This document shows, one piece after another, positions 6,627 through 13,541 of a stretch of 18,702 bases of DNA. Position numbers and translations under genes: made by a program. The stretch lies in assembly GCA_028818385.1 (NCBI GenBank), contig JAPPNY010000259.1, positions 1-18,702 of the forward strand, given 5' to 3'. The notes below the pieces were generated by a model, which had not been told where the DNA came from, ran no database searches, and saw nothing but the letters and a program-made list of their open reading frames with translations. The DNA comes from Spirochaetaceae bacterium (GTDB lineage: Bacteria; Spirochaetota; Spirochaetia; SZUA-6; Bin103). The stretch's first letter is position 1; each line of letters begins with the position of its first letter.

Positions 6627-8051
6627 ATGGACATCGGCACGCGCAAGCAGCTCCTGGTCGACGACTTCGTGGTCGAGGATACGTGGAACCTGAAGCGGGT
6701 GGTCACCAGGCCGGCCAAGCACCACGGCAACCCGCTGCTGGTCGCCGACCAGCCGTGGGAGCACAGCCGGCAACCGGGACAGAGCAACAAGGGGCTGCAC
6801 GGCAACTCCGTGATGTACGACCGTGACGAGGGGCTGTTCAAGCTCTGGTACAACTCCTCGCACTTCGTCCATTGGAACAGCCCGGAGGACTGCACCTACA
6901 CCTACTGGATCGGCTACGCCACCTCGCGCGACGGCATCGTGTGGGAGAAGCCGGACGTGGGCAGGTTCGAGTACGAGGGATCGACGGCCAACAACGTGGT
7001 CCTGACCGGCGAGTGGTGGGCCACCTGCGGCACCGTGCTCAAGGAGGACCACGAGCCCGATCCGGCGCGGCGCTACAAGCTGCTGTACACAGACATCTTC
7101 GGGGTCGAGGCGCCGGAGAAGCTGGTCGCGCAGCACCGGGCGGGCGAGCTGCGCGCGGGCGTCTGCATCGCGTACTCGCCGGACGGCATCCACTGGACGC
7201 CGCACGCGGGCAACCCCGTGATCGACGGCGAGTCCGACACCATGAACACCGTGTTCCGGGACGAGCGGCTCGGCCGCTATGTCCTCTACATGCGGCCGCC
7301 GGTGTACGCCGGGCGCTGGAAGCGGCGTGTGGCGCGCGCGGAGAGCCCGGACCTGCTGAGCTGGGGCTTTCCCGAGACGGTGGTCACCCCGGACGAGATG
7401 GACCCGGTCGAGGTGTACGGCATGCCGGTCTTCCCCTACGAGGACCTCTACTTCGGGCTGCTGCAGATGTACTACTCGGACACCTCCATGACCATCGACT
7501 CACAGCTCGCCTTCAGCCGCGACGGGAAGCGCTGGGACCGGCTGCCGACGCGGCAGACCTTCATCGAGCGCGGCATCGAGCACGGCCAGGCGCGGGAGTT
7601 CGACTGCGGCATGCTCTTTCCACTGCCGCCTGTCACCGTCGGCGACGAGCTGTGGTTCTACTACACCGGCCACAACGTCCTGCACAACGACACGGGCGCG
7701 CAGGAGAGCGCGGTGGGGCTGGCGACGCTCAAGCGCGACCGCTTCATCGCCCGCACGCCGGTGCGGCAGAGCGAGGGGGCGCTGGTGACGCGGGCGTTCG
7801 CGTGCGAGGGGGACGGCCTTCAGATCAACGCCTGCGCCGCCAACGGCCGGATTCAGGCCGAGGTTCTCACCGAACGTGGGGAGGTGGTCGAGGGGTTCGG
7901 CCGCGGTGAGTGCGCGGCGTTCTCGGGCGATGCGCTCGCGCACCCGGTGCGCTGGAACGGTGGCGGCCTGTCGGCGCTGCGCGGCCGGACGATCCGCCTG
8001 AAATTCTACCTGAGCGAGGCCAGCCTGTACGCCTTTCAGATCACGGGGTAG
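6627..8051 (+). CDS. Five-bladed beta-propeller glycosidase-like protein (GH32/43-like fold)
   Basis: The protein has about 474 residues from the ATG at 6627, with an opening IGTRKQLLVDDFVVE that recurs in uncharacterised glycosidase-like proteins. Repeated blade motifs are visible: GNSVMYDRDEGLFKLWY, YATSRDGIVWEKP, IAYSPDGIHWTP, FRDERLGRYVLYMRPP, AFSRDGKRWDRLP and ELWFYYTGHN. These fit the five-bladed propeller of GH32/43/62/68/117-type enzymes. The last about 90 residues look like a beta-sandwich, perhaps carbohydrate-binding. I infer a role in polysaccharide use alongside the sulfatase. Substrate and activity are unknown, and the catalytic acids cannot be assigned with confidence. An in-frame ATG at 6573 would overlap the VOC gene by 29 bp. 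I prefer 6627 because the conserved sequence begins there, but neither start has a clear ribosome site. Confidence 0.72.
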   Translation: MDIGTRKQLLVDDFVVEDTWNLKRVVTRPAKHHGNPLLVADQPWEHSRQPGQSNKGLHGNSVMYDRDEGLFKLWYNSSHFVHWNSPEDCTYTYWIGYATSRDGIVWEKPDVGRFEYEGSTANNVVLTGEWWATCGTVLKEDHEPDPARRYKLLYTDIFGVEAPEKLVAQHRAGELRAGVCIAYSPDGIHWTPHAGNPVIDGESDTMNTVFRDERLGRYVLYMRPPVYAGRWKRRVARAESPDLLSWGFPETVVTPDEMDPVEVYGMPVFPYEDLYFGLLQMYYSDTSMTIDSQLAFSRDGKRWDRLPTRQTFIERGIEHGQAREFDCGMLFPLPPVTVGDELWFYYTGHNVLHNDTGAQESAVGLATLKRDRFIARTPVRQSEGALVTRAFACEGDGLQINACAANGRIQAEVLTERGEVVEGFGRGECAAFSGDALAHPVRWNGGGLSALRGRTIRLKFYLSEASLYAFQITG

Positions 8052-8054
8052 CGT

Positions 8055-8066
8055 CGCCGGCCGGCG
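8055..8066. repeat. 12-bp GC palindrome between convergent genes
   Basis: CGCCGGCCGGCG fills most of the 19-bp gap between two converging stop codons. It has no loop and no T-tract, so a bidirectional terminator is only a weak possibility. Confidence 0.25.
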
Positions 8067-8070
8067 GCGG

Positions 8071-8853
8071 TCATCCGTCCAGGGTAGCGGCCAGCAGACC
8101 GCGGTTGTGGCGGACCACGTCCAGCAGGGTCGTGGTGCCGGCGGCGCCGGGGAAGTTCAGGAACGCCACCACCGGCGCCGGGGTGTGCATCTCCGCGAGC
8201 GGCGCGGCCACCGGGTTGTGGTGGTTGTCGATGATCAGCGCCACCTCCGCATCGGCCAGGGAGGCGAGCGCCGCTGCCTGCGGCGGCAGCGGTCCGAATG
8301 TCGCGACCACGTCGAAGCCCAGCTCGCGCGCCAGCGGCTCCTGGAACCGGTGCACCAGCGCGGGCGCCCCGGCCAGGCCGTGTGCCGCCAGCTCGGCGCG
8401 CCAGGCCGCGTATTCCTCGGCGATCGCGCGCAGGCTGGCCTCCGTGGACACCGGGGTGCCGCCGGCAGCGTCCAGCGCCGCCAGCGATCGGCGAAGGGTC
8501 GCCAGCGAATAGTCGGTGTCGATGCGCAGAACGGTCGCCTCCCGACCGGCCAACTCCCGCAGGCGGTCGGCCATCGCCTCGTAACCGGCGAAGATCAGTG
8601 CGTCCGCCGCGGCGACGGCGCGCAGGTCCGACGGCCGCAACTGGTATTCGGCCGGATGGCGCGAAGCGGCCGGTGCCAGCACGGTCACCTCAACGATGCC
8701 GGCCGCGCGCGCGAAGGCGGCCGTCCATTCCGTCGACGCGACCACGGCGCCGCCGTCCGCGCCGGCTGCGGCCGCGCAGCCGATCCACGCCGCCAGCAGC
8801 AGGTGTCGCAGCCGCGGAAACCGCAGGGCGCCGGCCGCGGCGGGCCGGCTCAC
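8071..8853 (-). CDS. Zn/Mn-type metal ABC transporter substrate-binding protein
   Basis: The protein has 260 residues in the TroA/ZnuA-like (cluster A-I) family. An Arg-rich start and a hydrophobic stretch (HLLLAAWIGCAAAAGA) form a signal peptide. The mature part has VVASTEWTAAFARAAG, the His region ASRHPAEYQLRPSDLRAVA, ADALIFAGYE, a second His in ALVHRFQEPLA, and IIDNHHNPVAAP. The His-rich loop of typical ZnuA proteins is absent, and zinc versus manganese cannot be decided. It captures the metal in the periplasm and hands it to the permease encoded upstream. The GTG start at 8853 overlaps the permease TGA as GTGA, which fixes the start and suggests translational coupling. Confidence 0.82.
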   Translation of the reverse strand: MSRPAAAGALRFPRLRHLLLAAWIGCAAAAGADGGAVVASTEWTAAFARAAGIVEVTVLAPAASRHPAEYQLRPSDLRAVAAADALIFAGYEAMADRLRELAGREATVLRIDTDYSLATLRRSLAALDAAGGTPVSTEASLRAIAEEYAAWRAELAAHGLAGAPALVHRFQEPLARELGFDVVATFGPLPPQAAALASLADAEVALIIDNHHNPVAAPLAEMHTPAPVVAFLNFPGAAGTTTLLDVVRHNRGLLAATLDG

Positions 8854-9665
8854 GCGTGCCGCCTTCGGTGGGCGACGATCACCACCGGCAGCAGCAGGGC
8901 CGCCGCCAGCGTCACGCCGGCGCTGGCCGGCAGGTCGACCAGGAGCGCCACCGCGAACCCTGCCGCCGCCACGGCCAGCCCGGCCGCTCCGGCCAGCAGG
9001 AACAGGCCGCGCACGCTGCGCGCCACGGCCAGCGCCAGGATCGCCGGCAACAGCAGGATGGCGTCGAGCAGCAGCGCGCCGATCAGCTTCATCGCGAAGG
9101 CCACGGCGCAGCCTACCGCAAGCAGCACCGCCGCGCGCACGCGCCGCACGGCCACGCCGCTCGCGGCCGCCACCTCCTGGTCGAACAGGAGCGCCGCGAT
9201 GCGGCGGTGGGCCACCGCCACGAACGCGATCAGCGCCGCTCCGAACACCGCGACGGCGATCAGATCCGTACGGCTGAGGGCGAACGGATCGCCCCACAGC
9301 ACCGCGAACACCTCGGGCGCCGGTACCGCGGCGCGGTAGATCACCGCCGCCGCGGCGCCGATGGTGATCACCATCAGGAAGGCGGCCACGTAGCCCAGCC
9401 GCAGCCCCGCCGCCCTGGCCAGCGGCACGTGCGTGACCACCAGCAGCAGGGCGACGGCCAGGCCAGGCAGGAGCGGGTCCAGTCCGACCGCCAGCGCCAC
9501 CGCGGCTCCCAGCAGGGCGCCGTGCATGAGGGTGAAGCGCAGGGTCACGAGCTCCAGGCGCAGCACCAGCACCCCGGCCAGGGGCAGCGCGGCACCGGCG
9601 ATCAGCACGGCGGCCAGCCCGCGCGCGATCGGCGCCACGGCGAGCGCGTCGAGCAGGGTGCTCAA
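8850..9665 (-). CDS. Metal ABC transporter permease (ZnuB/TroC-type, ABC-3 family)
   Basis: The protein has about 271 residues, almost entirely hydrophobic, with about eight membrane segments. FTLMHGALLGAAVAL, VLWGDPFALSRTDLI and FDQEVAAASGVAVRRVR match the ABC-3 metal permeases (usually about 260-290 residues). It forms the inner-membrane channel that pairs with the downstream binding protein and the upstream ATPase. The best start is the TTG at 9665, which overlaps the ATPase stop codon as TTGA. Starting at the later internal ATG of the MHG motif would remove the first membrane segment (ARGLAAVLIAGAALPLAGVL). Its own stop overlaps the next start as GTGA. Confidence 0.83.
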   Translation of the reverse strand: MSTLLDALAVAPIARGLAAVLIAGAALPLAGVLVLRLELVTLRFTLMHGALLGAAVALAVGLDPLLPGLAVALLLVVTHVPLARAAGLRLGYVAAFLMVITIGAAAAVIYRAAVPAPEVFAVLWGDPFALSRTDLIAVAVFGAALIAFVAVAHRRIAALLFDQEVAAASGVAVRRVRAAVLLAVGCAVAFAMKLIGALLLDAILLLPAILALAVARSVRGLFLLAGAAGLAVAAAGFAVALLVDLPASAGVTLAAALLLPVVIVAHRRRHA

Positions 9666-10333
9666 GCCTGCACGCGCCCGTCGCGCAGCTCGCCCACCGG
9701 CCACGGGACGCGCGCCCGAGCCTCGGGATCGTGGCTGACGATCGAAGGATCGTGTCTGACGATCAGGGGATCGTGGCTGACCATCAGGATGGCCAGCCCC
9801 AGCCGCTCGCGCAGGCGCTCCAGGAGCTCGATCAGCCCGGCGCGCGCCGCGGCGTCCAGGGCGGAGGTGGGCTCGTCCAGGAGCAGCAGGCGCGCGTCCT
9901 GCGCCAGGCAGCGCGCCACCGACACGCGCTGCCGTTCGCCGCCGGACAGCTCGCCGTAGCGGCGCCGGCGCAGGTGCCCGCACCCCGTGTCGTCCATGGC
10001 CGCGGCCACGACCCGGCGGCGCTCGGCGGCGCCCAGGCGGCGCGCCACGGTGCCGATCTCCACCACCTCGGCGGCGGTGATCGGCAGGTCGCCGGCGGGA
10101 GACTCCTGAGGCACGTAGCCGGCCCCCGGAGCCCGCACCGGGCGCCCGGCGAAGGTGACCGCGCCGCGCCGTGGCGTCAGGAATCCCAGGATCGCGCGCA
10201 GCAGCGTCGTCTTGCCGGTGCCGTTGGCTCCGGTGATCAGGAGCCCGTCGCCGCCGGCGACCTCCAGGCTGACGCCCTTCAGCACATCGCGGGTGCCGCG
10301 GCGCACCCACAGGTCGTCGACCCGCAGCGTCAC
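9662..10333 (-). CDS. Metal ABC transporter ATP-binding protein
   Basis: This 223-residue ABC ATPase has Walker A GANGTGKTT, a Q-loop VPQES, signature LSGGERQ, Walker B LLLLDEPTSALD and H-loop MVSHD (H187). It energises the permease and binding protein encoded downstream. The GTG start at 10333 has a GAGG ribosome site 8 bases upstream that overlaps the stop of the AI-2E-type gene. Directly after the H-loop the DNA carries three 21-bp tandem repeats, so the protein reads SHDPLIV-RHDPSIV-SHDPEAR and repeats the H-loop His-Asp at residues 194 and 201. The frame is kept, so the protein is probably made, but the switch region is unusual. Confidence 0.87.
   Translation of the reverse strand: MTLRVDDLWVRRGTRDVLKGVSLEVAGGDGLLITGANGTGKTTLLRAILGFLTPRRGAVTFAGRPVRAPGAGYVPQESPAGDLPITAAEVVEIGTVARRLGAAERRRVVAAAMDDTGCGHLRRRRYGELSGGERQRVSVARCLAQDARLLLLDEPTSALDAAARAGLIELLERLRERLGLAILMVSHDPLIVRHDPSIVSHDPEARARVPWPVGELRDGRVQA
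9726..9788. repeat. Three 21-bp tandem repeats inside the ABC ATPase gene
   Basis: The units at 9726-9746, 9747-9767 and 9768-9788 each begin GGATCGTG and continue with TCTGAC or GCTGAC plus an ATC-containing tail; they differ at only a few positions. Each adds seven codons, so the array keeps the frame and duplicates the H-loop. Confidence 0.85.
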
Positions 10334-10343
10334 GCCGGCCGCC

Positions 10344-11411
10344 TCAGGAGGGCTCGCGCCGCCGGCCCTCCATGAGCCGGGTGAACGTCGCGGTCGCCGG
10401 AATGTTGGCCAGCACGATGCGCAGCGCCGCGGTCATCGGCACCGCCAGCAGCGCGCCGATCGGACCCCACAGCCACCCCCAGAAGAACAGGAAGACGAAC
10501 ACCACCAGCAGCGACAGGTTCAGCGCGTCGCCCAGCAGCTTGGGCTCCAGGATGCTGCCGGTGAGGATCTGCGCTGCCAGCACGCAGCCCATCACCGCGA
10601 TCGGCGTCAGCCCACCGCCGAACTGGGCGAAGGAGAACAGCGAGATGGCGGCGACGGAGGCCAGCGATCCGATGCTGGGGATGAAGTTGAGGAGGAAGGT
10701 GAGCAGCCCCCATACCACGGCGAAGCGGACGCCGAAGGCCAGCAGGATCAGGCTCGTGGCGGTGCCGACCGACAGGCTGATCAGGGTCTTGACGCCGATG
10801 AAGCGGCGCAGCGAGCGGTCGATCTGCCCCAGGATCGCCGGCATCGAGCTCTGCGGATGCGAGAACGCGTCGGCGAAGCTTCTGGTCATGTGGTGCTTGG
10901 CCGACAGGAACAGCAGCGCGAAGAAGAACACCAGCAGGAACGATGTGAGCCCGCGCACCACCGATTGCGCGGCGATCGCGACCTGCTCGAAAGACGACAG
11001 CAGCAGGCGCCGCAGCTCCGCCAGGGGATCGAAGGCGAGCTCCACGCCGGAGATGCTGGCGACGAAATCCATCGCCCCCTTCAGGGTCTGCTCGATGCGC
11101 GGCTGAAACGCGCTGAATTCCCGCGAGAACTCCACCAGGTTGACGGCGATGATCAGGCCGATGCCCGACAGCACTGCCAGCGACAGGACGCCGGTCAGCG
11201 GCACCGCCAGCCATAACGGCAGCTTGAGGCGGTCGTCCATGAAAACGAGCACAGGATCGATCAGGTAGGCCAGCATCAGCGCCACCAGGACCGGCGTGAG
11301 CACCGGCTGCATGAGCTTCAGCGCCACGCCGACGGCGACGACGACGATGATGAACAGCAGGACGTTGCGGGTCCGGGCGGGGTCCACGTGCCGCGGAGCA
11401 TAGCCCGGCAA
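10344..11411 (-). CDS. AI-2E family (PerM-like) transporter
   Basis: This 355-residue membrane protein fits the AI-2E/PerM family (usually about 340-380 residues). It has two N-terminal membrane segments, a charged stretch of about residues 90-150, a segment FLLVFFFALLFLSAKHHM, the conserved FIGVKTLISLSVG region, and the signature FLLNFIPSIGSLASV followed by ILEPKLLGDALNLSLLVVF and WGPIGALLAVP. Members have been linked to autoinducer-2 export or Na+/H+ antiport, and the substrate is not predictable here. It is the first gene of the minus-strand run, 10 bp before the ABC ATPase, so it is probably co-transcribed with the metal importer. The ATG at 11411 leaves 41 bp to the divergent HIT gene; a GTG at 11387 is an equally reasonable start. 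Confidence 0.85.
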   Translation of the reverse strand: MPGYAPRHVDPARTRNVLLFIIVVVAVGVALKLMQPVLTPVLVALMLAYLIDPVLVFMDDRLKLPLWLAVPLTGVLSLAVLSGIGLIIAVNLVEFSREFSAFQPRIEQTLKGAMDFVASISGVELAFDPLAELRRLLLSSFEQVAIAAQSVVRGLTSFLLVFFFALLFLSAKHHMTRSFADAFSHPQSSMPAILGQIDRSLRRFIGVKTLISLSVGTATSLILLAFGVRFAVVWGLLTFLLNFIPSIGSLASVAAISLFSFAQFGGGLTPIAVMGCVLAAQILTGSILEPKLLGDALNLSLLVVFVFLFFWGWLWGPIGALLAVPMTAALRIVLANIPATATFTRLMEGRRREPS

Positions 11412-11452
11412 CCGTAGGGATTGCAGGCGTACGGGTTACACTGGTCGACGCC

Positions 11453-11851
11453 ATGGCAAGCGTCTTCACGCGAATCATCGCCGGCGAGTTCCCCGCCCAC
11501 TTCGTCTGGCAGGACGAGCGGTGCGTGGCGTTCCTGTCGATCAACCCGCTGCGCCCCGGTCACACGCTGGTGGTGCCGCGGGCCGAGGTCGATCACTGGA
11601 TCGACCTGGATGACAAGACCCTGAACGCGCTGATGGGGGTGGCGCGCACCGTCGCCCGCGCGCAGCAGGCGGCGTATCGGCCCACCAAGGTCGGGCTCTT
11701 GATCGCCGGGCTGGAGGTCCCGCACGTCCACGTCCACGTGAGCCCGATCGACGGCATGCACGACATGGATTTCGCCAGCGTCGGCCCCAACCCGGGCGAC
11801 GAGGCGCTGGCGGCCGAGGCGGCACGCATCCGCGCCGCGCTTCCGGGCTGA
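11453..11851 (+). CDS. HIT-family nucleotide-binding hydrolase
   Basis: This 132-residue HIT protein is of normal length for the family. It begins MASVFTRIIAGEFPAHFVWQ, has INPLRPGHTLVVPRAEVDHW, and carries the histidine triad PHVHVHV (H91, H93, H95). HIT enzymes hydrolyse or transfer nucleotides from phosphoramidates, ADP-X compounds or dinucleoside polyphosphates. The ATG follows a short divergent region with no clear ribosome site. It opens a plus-strand series of closely spaced genes concerned with nucleotides, which supports a housekeeping role in nucleotide turnover. Confidence 0.87.
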   Translation: MASVFTRIIAGEFPAHFVWQDERCVAFLSINPLRPGHTLVVPRAEVDHWIDLDDKTLNALMGVARTVARAQQAAYRPTKVGLLIAGLEVPHVHVHVSPIDGMHDMDFASVGPNPGDEALAAEAARIRAALPG

Positions 11852-11862
11852 GCGCGCCGGAC

Positions 11863-12561
11863 ATGGACGGCATGGCACGCCTGGCCGACGGCACCTATCG
11901 CGGCCGCGGACTGGCGCTGGGACCGGCGCCGGACGGCCGGAGCGTGGCGATCGTCTACTGGATCACCGGCCGCAGCGAGCGCAGCCGCAACCGGCGGCTG
12001 GTGGAGTCGACCGACGGTACGGTGCGCACCGAGTTCATCGACGCCGGGCGCGGCGATGACCCGTCGCTGGTGGTCTACCCGTTGCTGATGAGCCGGGGCG
12101 CGGTACAGGTGGTGAGCAACGGCGAGCAGACCCAGCCGGTTCTGGACGTCCTGAGCGCCGGCCACACGCTGGAACGTGCGCTTCAGGAGTGGACTGCGGA
12201 GCCGGACGAGCTCTCCACGCCGCGCATCACCGGCGCCGCCGACACCGGGGTGCCCGGTGCCTGCCGCCTGGGCGTGGTCCGCGAACGAATGGCGGACGGG
12301 CGGGCGGTGACCGAGCGCTGCGTCTTCGCCTACGACGGGCTGCCGCCGGGCAGCGGGCGCTGCGTCACGACCTATGCCGGCGGCGCGGGAGATCCGGCGC
12401 CGTTCGCCGGAGAGCCGCTCTGCGTGCGTTTCGACGCCGACCCGGAGGCGACCTGCCGGCGCTTCCGGGAAGCGCTGGCCGGCCCCCTGCTGGTGAGCGT
12501 GATCGCCCGCTTCGCCGGGCCCGCAGGGTCGCGCACGGCCATCGCCAACGTGCAGGGCTGA
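11863..12561 (+). CDS. IMP cyclohydrolase-like protein (PurO type)
   Basis: This 232-residue protein has the signature of the archaeal-type IMP cyclohydrolase family: RGLALGPAPDGRSVAIVYWI, then TGRSERSRNRRLV, DDPSLVVYPLLM and VVSNGEQTQPVLDVL. Later it has STPRITGAADTG. PurO closes FAICAR to IMP, the last step of purine synthesis, a role normally done by PurH in bacteria. Bacterial PurO-like proteins exist, and whether this one has that activity is not shown. It starts 11 bp after the HIT stop; a second ATG at 11872 is an alternative, and no ribosome site is obvious. Its place beside HIT and Nudix-ThyX genes fits a nucleotide role. Confidence 0.75.
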   Translation: MDGMARLADGTYRGRGLALGPAPDGRSVAIVYWITGRSERSRNRRLVESTDGTVRTEFIDAGRGDDPSLVVYPLLMSRGAVQVVSNGEQTQPVLDVLSAGHTLERALQEWTAEPDELSTPRITGAADTGVPGACRLGVVRERMADGRAVTERCVFAYDGLPPGSGRCVTTYAGGAGDPAPFAGEPLCVRFDADPEATCRRFREALAGPLLVSVIARFAGPAGSRTAIANVQG

Positions 12562-12564
12562 CCC

Positions 12565-13539
12565 GTGCACGCGATCGTCGTCGGCCGCGCTCCCGAACGC
12601 TCCCTGCGCTGGGAAGAGGTGGACGATCCGGCGCCCCCGCCGCCCGGTCACGTGCTGGTCGAGGTGGCCGCCACGGCCGTGAACCGCGCCGACCTGCTGC
12701 AGCGCGCCGGCCGCTATCCGCCGCCCCCGGGGGCGCCGGACATCCTGGGACTGGAGGTCGCCGGCCGGATCGCGGTGCTCGGCCAGGGGGTCACGGACTG
12801 GTCGGCCGGTGACCGCGTCTGCGCGATCGTGGCCGGCGGCGGCTATGCCGAGCGCTGCCCGGTTCCCGCCGGCAGCCTGATGCGCGTGCCGGAACGGCTG
12901 TCGCTGATCGAAGCGGCGGCGGTCCCGGAGGCGTTCCTTACCGCGTTCGTGAACCTGTTCCAGGAGGCTGGGTTGCGGGCCGGCGAGTCGGTGCTCGTGC
13001 ACGGCGGCGCCAGCGGGGTCGGGACCTCCGTCATCCAGCTCGCCGTCTGCGCGGGCGCGCGGGTGGCGGTGACCGCCCGCGACGAGCGCAAGCTGGCGGT
13101 CTGCCGGCGGCTGGGCGCGGAGCTGGCGATCGACCACACCCGGCAGGACTTCGCCGCCGAGATCGAGCAGGCGTGGGGCGGTGTGGACGTGGTGCTCGAC
13201 ATCGTCGGCGCCGGTTACCTGGAGCGCAATCTGCAGGTGCTCGCCACCGGCGGCCGGCTGGTGCTGCTGGCGACGCTGGGCGGCGCGCAGGCCACGGTCG
13301 ACCTGGCCGCGCTGATGCGCCGGAGGACCCGGATCATCGGCTCGGTGCTGCGCAGCCGCTCCGAGCGGGAGAAGGCGGCGATCACGGAGGGATTCGCGCG
13401 GCGGTTCCTGCCGCTGTTCGATGAGGGGAGGCTCGCGCCGATCATCGACCGGACGGTGCCGATCCGGCAGGCGGGTGAAGCCCACGCGCTGGTCGAACGC
13501 TTCGAGAACGTCGGCAAGATCGTCCTGTCGGTCCGGTAG
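12565..13539 (+). CDS. NAD(P)H-quinone oxidoreductase, PIG3 type (zinc-free MDR family)
   Basis: This 324-residue medium-chain reductase has an N-terminal GroES-like domain (AVNRADLLQRAGRYPPPPGA, then LGLEVAGRIAVLGQGV) and a Rossmann domain starting at about residue 143 (VLVHGGASGVGTSVIQLA). It ends with RQAGEAHALVERFENVGKIV. These match the PIG3/QOR group, which reduces quinones with NADPH and lacks the zinc ligands of alcohol dehydrogenases. The GTG start at 12565 is 3 bp after the PurO-like stop, and the next gene starts 2 bp after its end, so this is very likely an operon. Confidence 0.88.
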   Translation: MHAIVVGRAPERSLRWEEVDDPAPPPPGHVLVEVAATAVNRADLLQRAGRYPPPPGAPDILGLEVAGRIAVLGQGVTDWSAGDRVCAIVAGGGYAERCPVPAGSLMRVPERLSLIEAAAVPEAFLTAFVNLFQEAGLRAGESVLVHGGASGVGTSVIQLAVCAGARVAVTARDERKLAVCRRLGAELAIDHTRQDFAAEIEQAWGGVDVVLDIVGAGYLERNLQVLATGGRLVLLATLGGAQATVDLAALMRRRTRIIGSVLRSRSEREKAAITEGFARRFLPLFDEGRLAPIIDRTVPIRQAGEAHALVERFENVGKIVLSVR

Positions 13540-13541
13540 CG

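Noticed and set aside
9726..9788. CRISPR-like array
   Set aside because: The units are directly adjacent without spacers and lie in frame inside an ABC ATPase gene.
8107..9959. Long plus-strand open frames opposite the metal ABC importer genes
   Set aside because: They are low-complexity Arg/Gln/Pro-rich products; the minus strand has conserved ABC motifs with coupled stops and starts.
11412..11452. Divergent promoters between the AI-2E-type and HIT genes
   Set aside because: TTGCAG and TACACT occur but are only 10 bp apart, and no convincing pair was found on the other strand.
11593..13485. 630-codon minus-strand open frame opposite HIT, PurO-like and quinone reductase genes
   Set aside because: It is a codon-phase shadow in GC-rich DNA; the three plus-strand genes are clearly supported by family motifs.
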